The position numbers and the translations under genes were made by a program. The notes under the pieces are model-generated. The model saw only the letters and a program-made list of their open reading frames with translations. It had not been told where the DNA came from and ran no database searches. Of a stretch of DNA of 46,537 nt, positions 25,497 through 33,999 are shown piece by piece. Within the stretch, counting starts at the first letter, position 1; every line of letters starts with the position of its first letter. This DNA comes from an uncultured Rhodospirillales bacterium (GTDB taxonomy: Bacteria > Pseudomonadota > Alphaproteobacteria > Acetobacterales > Acetobacteraceae): assembly GCA_903924855.1 (NCBI GenBank), contig CAIYCW010000005.1, forward strand, positions 1 through 46,537, in the 5' to 3' direction.

Positions 25497-26443
25497 CTCC
25501 CGAATTGCCGGATGACTTCAAGGATCGCGGGCCCGCCCACCGTCATGAACAGGCTGGGCAGGATGAACAGGATCATGATCAGCGTGAGCAGGGCCGGCAG
25601 CCGGCCGGCACGCTCCTCAAACCCGGTCAGCATCTCGGTGCGCATCTCGGTGGTCAGCGCGCGCAGGCTGGGTGCCAGCGGCGTTCCGTATTGCAGCGTC
25701 TGGATCAGCGTGCTCGCCAGGCGGCGCAGGCCTGTAACCCCGCTGCGCTCCCCCATGTTGGTCAATGCCATCCGGCTGTCCGCCAGCACCTGCAGTTCCG
25801 CCGTGGTCAGCGCCAATTCCCTGGCGATCACCGGATGGATGGCCACAATCTCCTGGCCCACACGCGCCAGCGACGGGTCCAGGCTGAGCCCCGCCTCGGT
25901 GCACATCACCAGCATGTCCAGCATGTCCGGCAGGCCGGCCTCAAGCGCCTTGGTGTAGCGCCCCTTCTGCCAGCGCAGCAGCCATTCCGGCGTGAGCAGG
26001 CCCGCCACACCGGCCGCCGCCACCAGCAGCTTGCCCAACGCGCCCGACATCGTCTCCGCCGGCAGCATTGTGATGGCAAGCGTCGGCAGCAGCGCCACCA
26101 GAATGAGCTTGCTGCCCAGGAACAGCCCCACCGCATTGCCGCCGCGAATACCGGCCGAGGCCAGCTGCTGGCGAATACCATCCAGCGCCTTGCCGGACAG
26201 CACACCGCTGCGCGCGACCAGCTGGCCGAAATTGGAGATGCCATGCACCATCCGCGTCGCCACACCCTGTCCGCTGATCGTGCTGGTGCTCTGCCCGCGC
26301 CGCACATCCTGGATGCGCCGCGTCACCCGCTCGCGCCGTGCCGCCTCGTTGAGCAGCAACGCCAGCGCCGCCGCCAGCACCAGCGGCAGCAGGGCGAAGG
26401 CCGCTGTCATGCCCAGATCGGCGCCGGACAGCAGCGCGATCAT
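25493..26443 (-). CDS. tadC: TadC inner-membrane platform protein
   Basis: A 316-residue T2SF-domain membrane protein that, with TadB, forms the inner-membrane platform on which the CpaF motor acts. MLDMLVMCTEAGLSLDPSLARVGQEI and the C-terminal ALTTEMRTEMLTGFEERAGRLPALLTLIMILFILPSLF match the family. It has an N-terminal hydrophobic segment and two or three helices. It overlaps both neighbours by 4 bp. Confidence 0.92.
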   Translation of the reverse strand: MIALLSGADLGMTAAFALLPLVLAAALALLLNEAARRERVTRRIQDVRRGQSTSTISGQGVATRMVHGISNFGQLVARSGVLSGKALDGIRQQLASAGIRGGNAVGLFLGSKLILVALLPTLAITMLPAETMSGALGKLLVAAAGVAGLLTPEWLLRWQKGRYTKALEAGLPDMLDMLVMCTEAGLSLDPSLARVGQEIVAIHPVIARELALTTAELQVLADSRMALTNMGERSGVTGLRRLASTLIQTLQYGTPLAPSLRALTTEMRTEMLTGFEERAGRLPALLTLIMILFILPSLFMTVGGPAILEVIRQFGS

Positions 26444-27405
26444 GTCACACTCTTACGGATGATCGTGTGCATCAGCAGCAGCCCAAAGCCCAGGCTGCCG
26501 GCGGCACCACCCAGCAGCATATGGCCCTGCGGGTCGGTGAACAGCACGGACATATAAGGCCAGTTCAGCGCCGACAGACCGGCTGCCGCCAGGATCGGCA
26601 GCGAGGCCAGGATCAGAGCGCTGGTGCGCGCCTCCGACGCCAGCGCCAGCGCGCGGTCCTTCGCGGCCACACGCTTGCGGATCATCTCGGCCAGCCCGTC
26701 CAGCGTCTCGGACAGCTTGCCGCCGGTCTGGCTCTGCACCGTCAGCGCGGTTGCAAAGAAGTGATATTCGGCAAGCGAGGTGCGCCGCGCCAGCCGCGCC
26801 AGCGACGAGGCAACGCCCATGCCGATCATCAGATCGGAGACGATCACCTGAAACTGCTCCGACGTTGGGGCCGGCGCCTCGCGCGCCACCACACGGATCG
26901 CATCGGTCAGCGGCAGACCCGCGCGCACCGAGCGCACCAGCATGCCCAGCGCGTCCGGAAACTGCAGCAGCAGCGCCGCATCCCGCTTGGCGCGCTGCCA
27001 GGCATAGCTCCAGCGGATCACCGCAACCGCCGCCACCGGCCACAGCAGCCAGCCGAACGGACCCACGAATTCCAGCGCAAGGGCTGTTGCAAGCCGGCCC
27101 GCCAGCAGCCCCGCGATCAGCAGCACGCCCCAGCCCCGCGGGTATTCCGCACGGTGGCGCACGTCAAAACCCGGCAGATTGGCCAGAACATCCACCATAT
27201 GCAGCTGCGGCCGCGCCTCCGCGGTGCGCAGCAGCGAGCGCAGCGCCACCGGCCTGGTGCGCAGATTGGCCTTCTTCGCCTTGGCCAGCCGCGCCTGCAG
27301 CGCCTGGCGCCTGCGCATGTCGCGATCCACCAGCAAAGCCGTGCACCCCAGCCCCGCCAGCAGCAGACACGCAAGGCTCAGCGTGGTCACCAGATTGAAG
27401 CTCAT
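26440..27405 (-). CDS. tadB: TadB inner-membrane platform protein
   Basis: A 321-residue T2SF-domain protein. The N-terminal helix is TTLSLACLLLAGLGCTALLV, a basic region follows, and DALGMLVRSVRAGLPLTDAIRVVAREAP and TALTVQSQTGGKLSETLDGLAEMIRKR give the T2SF signature; there is a C-terminal helix pair. Together with TadC it forms the platform for pilus assembly. It overlaps cpaF and tadC by 4 bp each. Confidence 0.93.
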   Translation of the reverse strand: MSFNLVTTLSLACLLLAGLGCTALLVDRDMRRRQALQARLAKAKKANLRTRPVALRSLLRTAEARPQLHMVDVLANLPGFDVRHRAEYPRGWGVLLIAGLLAGRLATALALEFVGPFGWLLWPVAAVAVIRWSYAWQRAKRDAALLLQFPDALGMLVRSVRAGLPLTDAIRVVAREAPAPTSEQFQVIVSDLMIGMGVASSLARLARRTSLAEYHFFATALTVQSQTGGKLSETLDGLAEMIRKRVAAKDRALALASEARTSALILASLPILAAAGLSALNWPYMSVLFTDPQGHMLLGGAAGSLGFGLLLMHTIIRKSVT

Positions 27406-28811
27406 GCCAGCACCTCGCCCTGCACCGCATTCATCCAGGCGCGCTCCTGGCCGAAATACTGCAACCGCGTGATGAAGCCCGGCCGCGCCTTGGTCGATTC
27501 GTAATGGCCGACCAGCTTGCCCTCCACCGTCTCCGCATCGACGACAAACTGGAAGATGTCGTTGAGCAGCACCACATCGCCCTCAAGCCCCACCACCTCG
27601 GTCACCTGGGTGATCCGCCGCCCGCCATCGCGCTGGCGCTCGACCTGCACGATCAGGTTCACGGCACTGACGATCTGCGTGCGGATGGCAAGCGAGGGCA
27701 GGCCCAGCTGGCCCATCTGCACCATGTTCTCCATCCGGCTCAGCGCATCGCGCGACGTGTTGGCGTGGATGGTGGACATGCTGCCGTCATGTCCGGTGTT
27801 CATCGCCTGCAGCATGTCGAAGGCTTCCGAGCCGCGCACCTCACCGATGATGATGCGATCCGGCCGCATACGCAGCGCGTTGCGCACCAGATCGCGCTGG
27901 GTGATCTCGCCGCTGCCCTCAAGGCTCGCGGGTCGGGTCTCCAGCCGCACCACATGCGGCTGCTGCAGCCGCAGCTCGGCTGCATCCTCCACGGTGACGA
28001 TGCGCTCATCCTGCGCGATCAGATGCGACATCGCATTGAGCAGCGTAGTCTTGCCCGAGCCGGTGCCGCCCGAGATGATCACGTTCAACCGGCACGACGC
28101 CGCGATCTCCAGCACCTTCGCCACCGGCTCGGTCATCGCGCCGAACCCCACCAGCGCGTGGAAGTCGATCACCTTGTTGCCGAATTTGCGGATCGACACG
28201 TAAGGCCCGTCCAGCGCCAACGGCGGCATGACGATGTTGACGCGCGAGCCATCCTTCAGCCGCGCATCGCACATCGGGCTCGATTCATCGACGCGCCGCC
28301 CCACATCGGATGCGATGCGCTGGCAGATATTGGACAGATGCGCCCCATCGCGGAACCGCGCCCCGGACAGCTCCAGCTTGCCGCCGCGCTCGACAAAGAT
28401 GCGATCCGGCCCGTTGATCAGAATATCGTTGATCGACGGATCATCCAGCAGCGGCTCCAACGGGCCCAGCCCCAGCATGTCCTGCACCAGCTCGCCGGCC
28501 AGCAGATGCTGCTCGCGCGCATTCAGCTGCACCCGGCGCTGGGTCGCGATGTCCGAGATCAGCCGCTCCACCTCCGGGATCAGCGTCTCGGACGGGGTGG
28601 AGGCCACCACCGCCGGATCGATGCGCGACAGGCACAGCGCGCGCAGCTCGGCGATCGCACGATCGGTGATGATCCGCCGCGGCGGTGCCGGCTCCGGCGC
28701 GCGCGGCTCGGGCGCCGCTGCCGGCGCGGGTTTCGCAGCCTCTTCCGGCTGCGGCACGTTGCGGCCGAACGGCCGTGCCCGGGGCAGAAGGGTTGTCACC
28801 GAAGGGGTCAT
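27402..28811 (-). CDS. cpaF: CpaF/TadA pilus-assembly ATPase
   Basis: The hexameric motor ATPase of the Tad pilus. 469 residues: a proline/alanine-rich linker (about 1-45), then [42 protein letters not shown] and Walker [10 protein letters not shown] near residue 247. [11 protein letters not shown], the Asp/His boxes [18 protein letters not shown] and [16 protein letters not shown] complete the domain. All catalytic motifs are intact. I set the start at ATG 28811; the frame stays open upstream into cpaE but without CpaF-like sequence. It overlaps cpaE by 4 bp. Confidence 0.96.
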   Translation of the reverse strand: MTPSVTTLLPRARPFGRNVPQPEEAAKPAPAAAPEPRAPEPAPPRRIITDRAIAELRALCLSRIDPAVVASTPSETLIPEVERLISDIATQRRVQLNAREQHLLAGELVQDMLGLGPLEPLLDDPSINDILINGPDRIFVERGGKLELSGARFRDGAHLSNICQRIASDVGRRVDESSPMCDARLKDGSRVNIVMPPLALDGPYVSIRKFGNKVIDFHALVGFGAMTEPVAKVLEIAASCRLNVIISGGTGSGKTTLLNAMSHLIAQDERIVTVEDAAELRLQQPHVVRLETRPASLEGSGEITQRDLVRNALRMRPDRIIIGEVRGSEAFDMLQAMNTGHDGSMSTIHANTSRDALSRMENMVQMGQLGLPSLAIRTQIVSAVNLIVQVERQRDGGRRITQVTEVVGLEGDVVLLNDIFQFVVDAETVEGKLVGHYESTKARPGFITRLQYFGQERAWMNAVQGEVLA

Positions 28812-30079
28812 CGGAACAGCCTCCACCAGCGCCTGGGCGCCGGCCCGCCCTGTACGCCCAGCGGGGATTCGAGCAGGCGGACAAAGGCGGTCTGCCGCGC
28901 CAGATCGGCAATCGCACGGGCGAACGGGTTGCGCTTGTCGGCCATCGCCTGCCCCATGCTCGCCGCCTGCTCCACCAGGCGTGGCAGATCCGGGATCACC
29001 AGATCGGGCTTCATCTCCAGCGTCTCCTCGACCTGCTTGCGGTTCAGCCCCCCGCGCATCCCGGCCCGGTTGAGCACCACCAGCGGCCGTCCCGGCTGCT
29101 CGGGCCCCGGTGGCAGCTGCAGCAGACGGCGCGTGTCGCGCAGGCTCGAAAGCGTCGGCTGGGTCACCACCACGCGCTGATGCGCCAGGTCGAGCAGATC
29201 GCGAAACAACGGCAGCGGCCGCATCGGCGTGTCCGCCACCACCACCGCGTAACGCCCGCACATCGCACTCACCAGCGCCTTGGCGCAGCCATTGGCGTAG
29301 TTCACCCGATCGCCCAGCCGCACCTCGCCGGCGAGCACATGCAGCCGCTCGGCCGCGGGTTGGGCGGCGCGCTCGATGAACAGCGCATCCACCCGCTCCG
29401 GCTCCTCCAGCGCGATGCGCAACCCCCGCCCGGTGGGCGTGTCGAGCAGCATGGCCGCACTGCCCAGCTGCAGATCAGGATCGAGCAGCGCCGTGTGACG
29501 CTGCGCCGTCACCCCCAGATGCCAGGCCAGATTGGCCGCGATCGTGGTGGTGCCCACACCGCCCCGCGCCCCGGTGACGGTGATCAGCCGGCCGGTTGCG
29601 ATCGACTCGGCCGGAATCGGCTTGTCGGAGAGCAGCGGCAGAAAATGCCGCCGCACCGAATCGCGGGTGATCGGCTTGGGCAGGTATTCCAGCACGCCCA
29701 GGCCACGGGTCAGCTCGCGATAGAAATCAAGATTGTTGATCTGGCCCACCACCAGCACCTGCACGCTGGGCTCCACCACCTCGGACAGCCTGGCAAGCTG
29801 TGCCAGCGGCGACTCCTCGGTGCTGATGTCAACGATCAGCGCCAGCGGGCTCGGCATCCGCCGCAACGCCGTGATGGCGTGGTGCAGACCGCCGCGGTGA
29901 AAATCCCCGCCGCTGGTCAGCAGGTCGGCCAGGCCCTCCCGCAACGCCACCTCGGTCTGCGCGTCAGACACAAACGCCGCCAGCCGTGATCGGTCATGCC
30001 GTGCTGCCGGCAGATCTGTGGTCAGCGAACTGCGGTCGGCCGCCCGCTTTGCACGTTCGGAGGTATCGTCGCCCATCAT
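28808..30079 (-). CDS. cpaE: CpaE/TadZ-like ATPase
   Basis: A 423-residue protein with an N-terminal receiver-like region (about 30-150) and a MinD/ParA-type ATPase domain. The deviant Walker A is GARGGVGTTT near residue 169. In Caulobacter, CpaE localises the pilus machinery to a cell pole. The tail RWWRLFR is basic. Four-bp overlaps join it to cpaF and the cpaD-like gene. Confidence 0.93.
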   Translation of the reverse strand: MMGDDTSERAKRAADRSSLTTDLPAARHDRSRLAAFVSDAQTEVALREGLADLLTSGGDFHRGGLHHAITALRRMPSPLALIVDISTEESPLAQLARLSEVVEPSVQVLVVGQINNLDFYRELTRGLGVLEYLPKPITRDSVRRHFLPLLSDKPIPAESIATGRLITVTGARGGVGTTTIAANLAWHLGVTAQRHTALLDPDLQLGSAAMLLDTPTGRGLRIALEEPERVDALFIERAAQPAAERLHVLAGEVRLGDRVNYANGCAKALVSAMCGRYAVVVADTPMRPLPLFRDLLDLAHQRVVVTQPTLSSLRDTRRLLQLPPGPEQPGRPLVVLNRAGMRGGLNRKQVEETLEMKPDLVIPDLPRLVEQAASMGQAMADKRNPFARAIADLARQTAFVRLLESPLGVQGGPAPRRWWRLFR

Positions 30080-30414
30080 GGACCTCCCGTCGCAGGCGGT
30101 ATGGTGGCGCCGGTGCCACTGCCGATCCGCGAGATCGAGCTTTCCGGCAAGGGCGCCGCCCGTCCGCGGCGGGCCCGGTCGACGGCACTGGCGGCACTGC
30201 CAGCATCGATGAAGATCGGCCCACGACCGCCCTGCAGATCGGCCGGATCGGCCAGCTGCTGCTCCAGATCGATTTCGGCGACCCCCTGCGGCCGCCAGAT
30301 CTCGGCATCACCGCCGGCCGGCAGATGGCGATAGCGGCTCCAGGTGGCGCAGCCCCCCAGATCGGCCAGCAGGGCCGCAAGCAGCACAAAGCGGGTGATC
30401 CGAATGGCGGTCAT
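30076..30414 (-). CDS. Shortened CpaD-like lipoprotein
   Basis: A 112-residue lipoprotein: RFVLLAALLADLGGCATW gives a lipobox ending in Cys22. It lies where cpaD belongs, between cpaC and cpaE. The segment LEQQLADPADLQGGRGPIFIDAGSAASAVDRAR resembles the C-terminal part of CpaD (a Leu-X-X-Met-Ala-Asp-Pro-Ala-Asp-Leu pattern followed by a conserved arginine). The N-terminal periplasmic domain usual for CpaD (about 200 residues in all) is missing. The sequence is open from start to stop, so this is a short version rather than a broken gene. It overlaps cpaC and cpaE by 4 bp each. Confidence 0.72.
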   Translation of the reverse strand: MTAIRITRFVLLAALLADLGGCATWSRYRHLPAGGDAEIWRPQGVAEIDLEQQLADPADLQGGRGPIFIDAGSAASAVDRARRGRAAPLPESSISRIGSGTGATIPPATGGP

Positions 30415-31826
30415 GGCATCATGAATCCTGCGGCACCAAGGGGGCGTGGCAGCGTGGCGCCCACGGTGCCGCTGCGCCGCGCCGCCAGAATCTCCAGATC
30501 CGACAGCGGCCGCCCGGCCTCGCCCGGCACGCGCAGCGTCTCCGCATTGTCCTTCGGTGTGACCAGATACGGGGTGACGATGATCACCAGCTCGGTCTCG
30601 TTGCGCTGGAAGCTCTCGGAACGGAACAGCTCGCCCAGCACCGGCACATCGCCCAGCAGGGGCAGATAATTAGCCATCGTGTTGGCGTTGTACTGCAGCA
30701 GTCCCGCAATGGCGAAGCTCTGCCCGCTGCCCACCTCAACCGTGGTGTCCGCCCGGCGCACGGTCAGCGCCGGCACCGAGATGGCGGAGTTGCCGGCACT
30801 GATCTGCACCGCCCCCTGCTGGGTCAGCTCGCTCACCTCGGGACGCACATGCAGGCGGATCTGCCGGTCCGAGATCACGGTCGGCACGAAGGCCAGCGCC
30901 ACGCCATATTGCTTGAACTCGATCGAGACCGTGTTGTTGGCCTGGCCGACCGGGATCGGAAACTCGCCACCCGCCAGGAAACTCGCCTGCTCGCCACTCA
31001 TCGCGGTCAGGTTCGGCTCGGCCAGCACCCGCGCCAGATTCTCGGTGGCGAGCGCGTTGATCATCGCATCCAGATTGGGCGAGCCGAGGTTGTTGCCTGG
31101 AAACGCGTTGGTGCCAAAACTCAGCGTCGAACCGGCGGCCGCCGTGGTCAAGCCGATCTGAAACGGCTGCTGATTCAGCGCACTGCCGATCCGCCCCACC
31201 GTCTGCCAGTTGATCCCCAGCGCGTTGGTCACCGCGCGCGTCATCTCCACGATGCGCACCCGCAGCCCCACCTGCTGCGGCGCTGCGATGGTAAGCCTGC
31301 TCTCCACATCCTGGCCCTCGCCCAGAAACCCATGCGCGATCGCCTGCGCCTCCTCGGCGATGGCGGCGCTGGCCACATGGCCGGTCAGCACCAGGCTGTG
31401 CGGTGAGGTGTCCACCTGGATATGACTGCCCGGGATCGCCTTGGCGATGGCCGCCGCCGCCTGGCCTGCGGCAAAGCTGGACGGTGTCACCGTCACATCG
31501 AAAGAGGTGCCGGGATGGCCGTCATGATCCAGCACTGCAACCGTGGTGTGGCCGGGGCCGACACCGAAGATGAACAGGTTGCTGGCATTGGCCGGGCGAA
31601 CATCCACCACCTTCGGGTCCGCCACGAAAATATCGGAGGTGCCGTCCGGCGCCTCGATCAGCCGGCCATTGCCGGCCTCCAGCGTCACGCGGATCGCTGC
31701 CCGCGGTGCTGCAGGCGCACGCAGCATGGCCGGGGCTGTGGCCGGGGCACGCAACGCCTGGGCCTGGAGCGGCGCCGCCCCAACCAGGCCCACACACACC
31801 AGACAGGCAGCCAGCAGGGTTTTCAT
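30411..31826 (-). CDS. cpaC: CpaC/RcpA-type secretin
   Basis: Outer-membrane channel of the Tad pilus. 471 residues with a Sec signal peptide (MKTLLAACLVCVGLVGAAPLQAQA), an N-terminal pilus and secretin domain (about 40-190), and the secretin core (about 205-430): VGLRVRIVEMTRAVTNALGINW, the loop LAEPNLTAMSGEQASFLAGGEFPIPV, RLHVRPEVSELTQ, and a final VPVLGELFRSESFQRNETELVIIVTPYLV. All regions are intact. It shares one base with the cpaB stop and overlaps the next gene by 4 bp. Confidence 0.95.
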   Translation of the reverse strand: MKTLLAACLVCVGLVGAAPLQAQALRAPATAPAMLRAPAAPRAAIRVTLEAGNGRLIEAPDGTSDIFVADPKVVDVRPANASNLFIFGVGPGHTTVAVLDHDGHPGTSFDVTVTPSSFAAGQAAAAIAKAIPGSHIQVDTSPHSLVLTGHVASAAIAEEAQAIAHGFLGEGQDVESRLTIAAPQQVGLRVRIVEMTRAVTNALGINWQTVGRIGSALNQQPFQIGLTTAAAGSTLSFGTNAFPGNNLGSPNLDAMINALATENLARVLAEPNLTAMSGEQASFLAGGEFPIPVGQANNTVSIEFKQYGVALAFVPTVISDRQIRLHVRPEVSELTQQGAVQISAGNSAISVPALTVRRADTTVEVGSGQSFAIAGLLQYNANTMANYLPLLGDVPVLGELFRSESFQRNETELVIIVTPYLVTPKDNAETLRVPGEAGRPLSDLEILAARRSGTVGATLPRPLGAAGFMMP

Positions 31827-32662
31827 CAGAAATGGAATTCCTTTGCGTCGGCACTGCCGCGATAGACCCGAATGGTCTCGACGCTGGGTTGCGCCGCGCC
31901 CACGGTCAAGGCCGGAGACACATCGCCCCCCCAGGTCACGTGATCCTCCGTCGCCTCCGGCTGCCCGGGCTCGGTGGAGCGCACCACCAACGACAGCCGG
32001 CCGATCCGCGCGGCCACCGCAACACGCTCGGATTGCAGGCTCGAGACCTCCAGCGTCACCGTGGCCGCGGGCTTGGTGCCGGTCCCGTCGGGGGAGGCGC
32101 CCTCGGCCAGTTTCTGGTCGATCGCGATCACCCTGATGTCGGACAGCACGGTGTGGGCGGCGACACGCTGGCCGGCCGGCCTCGTTGCATCGTCCAGCGA
32201 CTGGGTCAGCAGCACATCCACATGATCGCCCGGCCAGATCAGGCCGGCCGCCCCGGTGATCACATCCACCCCCACCGAGATGGCACGCATGCCCGGCGCC
32301 AGCACGGCGGCCAGAAAGCCGCGATCGGCCGGGTGCAGCAGGTCGGTGCCCAGCATCGGCTCGCCCTGGCGCAGCGTGCGGCGCAGCATGCTGCCGGTGA
32401 TGTCACCAGGCTGCACACTGCCTTCGCGCAGCGCGCCATCGGCAACATCGGTCGCCGGCAGCTTGATCAGCGTCACATCGTCCGATTTCAGCAGCGCGCC
32501 CGGGCGGAGCGTATGCGCCGCCGCATAGACGCGCACATCGGCCGCCGCCGCGACCGCGGCATTGCCCGGCTGGTTGGACGGGTGCACCGAAATCCACGTC
32601 ACGGTCCCGAAGCCCGCCAGGCCCAGGGCCATCACAAGAAACATGGCGAGACGGATGATCAT
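31826..32662 (-). CDS. cpaB: CpaB/RcpC pilus-assembly protein
   Basis: A 278-residue periplasmic protein with an N-terminal anchor (RLAMFLVMALGLAGFGTVTW) and a SAF domain typical of CpaB: LRPGALLKSDDVTLIKLP, MLRRTLRQGEPMLGTDLLHP, then VGVDVITGAAGLIWPGDHVDVLLTQ. CpaB stabilises the secretin. It is 7 bp from the cpaA stop and touches cpaC. Confidence 0.92.
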   Translation of the reverse strand: MIIRLAMFLVMALGLAGFGTVTWISVHPSNQPGNAAVAAAADVRVYAAAHTLRPGALLKSDDVTLIKLPATDVADGALREGSVQPGDITGSMLRRTLRQGEPMLGTDLLHPADRGFLAAVLAPGMRAISVGVDVITGAAGLIWPGDHVDVLLTQSLDDATRPAGQRVAAHTVLSDIRVIAIDQKLAEGASPDGTGTKPAATVTLEVSSLQSERVAVAARIGRLSLVVRSTEPGQPEATEDHVTWGGDVSPALTVGAAQPSVETIRVYRGSADAKEFHF

Positions 32663-32669
32663 GGCGTCT

Positions 32670-33260
32670 TCAACCTCCGCTCATCCAAAGGGTGAGCATG
32701 GCGCCGGTGGTGATCGCCAGCGCATAGGGCAGGCTGCCGCCGTGGCGCAGCCGCCAGAGTTCGATGTTCCAGACCCGGCGCAAGGTGGTGGCCGGGTTGC
32801 AACGGCGTGCGGCTCGGCCGGCGGGCACCACCGCCGGCACCATCATGGGCGCCATCGGCCGCACGGCGATGATGGAAAGTGCCAGCGCTCCTCCGCCCAG
32901 CGCGGTCAGCGCCAGAAACAGGGGCAGCTGCTCGCTCGGCATCAGCAGCGCTGCCGCGGTCAGCAGCTTGGTGTCGCCACCCCCCAGCAGCCCCGCGCGC
33001 CAGCCGGCCACCACCACGGCGAAGATCGCCACGGTCAGGCCGAGCGCTGTCAGCAGATCACCCTCCAGCCAATGGCGCAGCAGGCCGAATGGCAGCAGGG
33101 CGAGCACGATGGTGTTGGAGATGCGCCGCGCCGCGAGATCGGTCCAGCAGGCCGGCAGCAGGAGAAGGGAGCCAACCCAGGACAAGGGTGCGATCAACGC
33201 CGCTCCGGTGCCGGAAAGCACGGGCAGGGCGGCTGTGATGTCCTGGAGCGGCGCGGGCAT
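32670..33260 (-). CDS. cpaA: CpaA/TadV prepilin peptidase
   Basis: An A24 aspartic peptidase of 196 residues that cleaves and may N-methylate the Flp prepilins at the inner membrane. The two catalytic aspartates are Asp41 in ACWTDLAARRISN and Asp96 in LLGGGDTKLL. Four to five hydrophobic segments are seen. The C-terminal part has an extra basic segment (RAARRCNPATTLRRVWNIELWRLRHG). It lies 117 bp downstream of the pilin genes, after a strong hairpin. Confidence 0.92.
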   Translation of the reverse strand: MPAPLQDITAALPVLSGTGAALIAPLSWVGSLLLLPACWTDLAARRISNTIVLALLPFGLLRHWLEGDLLTALGLTVAIFAVVVAGWRAGLLGGGDTKLLTAAALLMPSEQLPLFLALTALGGGALALSIIAVRPMAPMMVPAVVPAGRAARRCNPATTLRRVWNIELWRLRHGGSLPYALAITTGAMLTLWMSGG

Positions 33261-33330
33261 GGAGAATTGGCCTTGTTGAGGAGCGTGGAGCAGGCCTGGC
33301 CAAGGCGACAGATGGTTTGGTCAGAGATCA

Positions 33331-33361
33331 GCCGGATCGGCCTGGGTGATGCCGATCCGGC
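33331..33361 (-). terminator. Strong hairpin between flp1 and cpaA (attenuator candidate)
   Basis: A perfect 11-bp stem, GCCGGATCGGC and GCCGATCCGGC, with a 9-nt loop. It lies 16 bp after the stop of the last pilin gene. No U-tract follows on the minus strand, so it is more likely to protect or pause the pilin mRNA, making more pilin than machinery, than to terminate fully. Confidence 0.6.
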
Positions 33362-33377
33362 GATGTCTCTGCACAGC

Positions 33378-33548
33378 TTAGCCGAGGCTGTTCGCAATCT
33401 TGGTGAAGGCGTTGGTCAGACCGCCGGTCAGCAGGCCGACCGAGGTCACGAGGCCGGCGGCAACCAGGGCGGCGATCAGGCCATATTCCACGGCGGTGAC
33501 GCCCTGACGGTCGGCCCACAGGTTCTTGGCAGCATTCAAGATTTTCAT
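33378..33548 (-). CDS. Flp/Fap-type pilin (downstream copy)
   Basis: A 56-residue major pilin of the Flp family. The leader is 16 residues (MKILNAAKNLWADRQG), with cleavage expected before VTAVEYGLIAAL: Gly at -1, Glu at +5 and Tyr at +6. The mature part is a long hydrophobic helix followed by a short polar C-terminus (TNAFTKIANSLG). GGGAGA precedes ATG 33548. It differs from the second pilin gene upstream at only four residues plus one extra C-terminal Gly. Confidence 0.95.
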   Translation of the reverse strand: MKILNAAKNLWADRQGVTAVEYGLIAALVAAGLVTSVGLLTGGLTNAFTKIANSLG

Positions 33549-33566
33549 CACAAGATCTCCCAATTA

Positions 33567-33590
33567 AAAGCGTAGAGTATTCTACGCTTT
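33567..33590 (-). promoter_or_regulatory. Stem-loop in the leader of flp1
   Basis: AAAGCGTAGA and TCTACGCTTT form a perfect 10-bp stem with a 4-nt loop. On the minus strand it is followed by TTAATTGGGAGA, so it sits directly before the ribosome binding site and also looks like an intrinsic terminator after the upstream pilin gene. Upstream on the same strand is a TTGACA and, 20 bp on, TAGAAT; this spacing is too long for a normal promoter. The same arrangement occurs before the other pilin gene. Confidence 0.6.
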
Positions 33591-33620
33591 GGCAATCCAT
33601 TTCCTGTCAAGACCACGCCT

Positions 33621-33653
33621 GCATCCAAGCAACACAGAAAGTGTTGTAGATGC
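33621..33653 (-). other. Interrupted stem-loop after the flp2 stop
   Basis: CAACAC and GTGTTG form a 6-bp inner stem around AGAAA at 33630-33646, and GCATC (33621-33625) can pair with GATGC (33649-33653) as an outer stem. It overlaps the flp2 stop codon. It may stabilise the 3' end of the upstream pilin message. Confidence 0.4.
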
Positions 33654-33820
33654 TAGAGCGAGTTCGCAATCTTGGTGAATGCGTTGGTCAGACCGGAGGT
33701 GAGCAGGCCAACCGACGTCACGAGGCCGGCGGCAACCAGGGCGGCGATCAGGCCATATTCCACGGCGGTGACGCCACGGTTGTCCGCCCAGAGGCTCTTG
33801 GCAGCGTTGAGGATTTTCAT
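33653..33820 (-). CDS. Flp/Fap-type pilin (upstream copy)
   Basis: A 55-residue pilin almost identical to the one at 33378-33548. The leader MKILNAAKSLWADNRG ends in Gly and is followed by VTAVEYGLIAAL. The mature region differs only by Ser for Gly near its C-terminus, plus one missing terminal Gly. GGGAGA stands before ATG 33820. A frame to 33934 is open but carries no pilin sequence. It is the first gene of the tad operon. Confidence 0.95.
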   Translation of the reverse strand: MKILNAAKSLWADNRGVTAVEYGLIAALVAAGLVTSVGLLTSGLTNAFTKIANSL

Positions 33821-33839
33821 CAAAAGCTCTCCCAAATGT

Positions 33840-33861
33840 AAGTGCGGGTCATTCCGCACTT
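33840..33861 (-). promoter_or_regulatory. Stem-loop in the leader of flp2
   Basis: AAGTGCGG and CCGCACTT form an 8-bp stem with a 6-nt loop, 6 nt before the GGGAGAG ribosome binding site. It is in the same position as the stem before the other pilin gene but has a different sequence, so the structure rather than the sequence seems to be kept. Confidence 0.6.
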
Positions 33862-33947
33862 TATTGAAGTCTGGTCGGTTTCGGCATCCTGTCGATCTCC
33901 GGCCTCTTCTGCATCTGAACAATACAACACACACTGAAAAGGTTAAG

Positions 33948-33960
33948 TTGATTTAATCAA
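33948..33960. promoter_or_regulatory. TTGAT-N3-ATCAA palindrome upstream of the tad operon
   Basis: TTGATTTAATCAA, a palindrome with the FNR half-sites but a 3-bp spacer instead of 4. It is centred 134 bp upstream of the flp2 start. A plausible promoter (TTAACC, 16 bp, TATTGT) would place a transcription start near 33912, so the palindrome would be centred at about -42, the usual class II activator position. Confidence 0.45.
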
Positions 33961-33999
33961 GCAATTTTCGGGAAATGTCACTCACAGAAAGGTGAGTTG

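Noticed and set aside
33941..33958. A CtrA box (TTAA-N7-TTAA) before the pilin genes
   Set aside because: The TTAA halves are 6 bp apart rather than 7, and the site overlaps the palindrome that is better explained otherwise.
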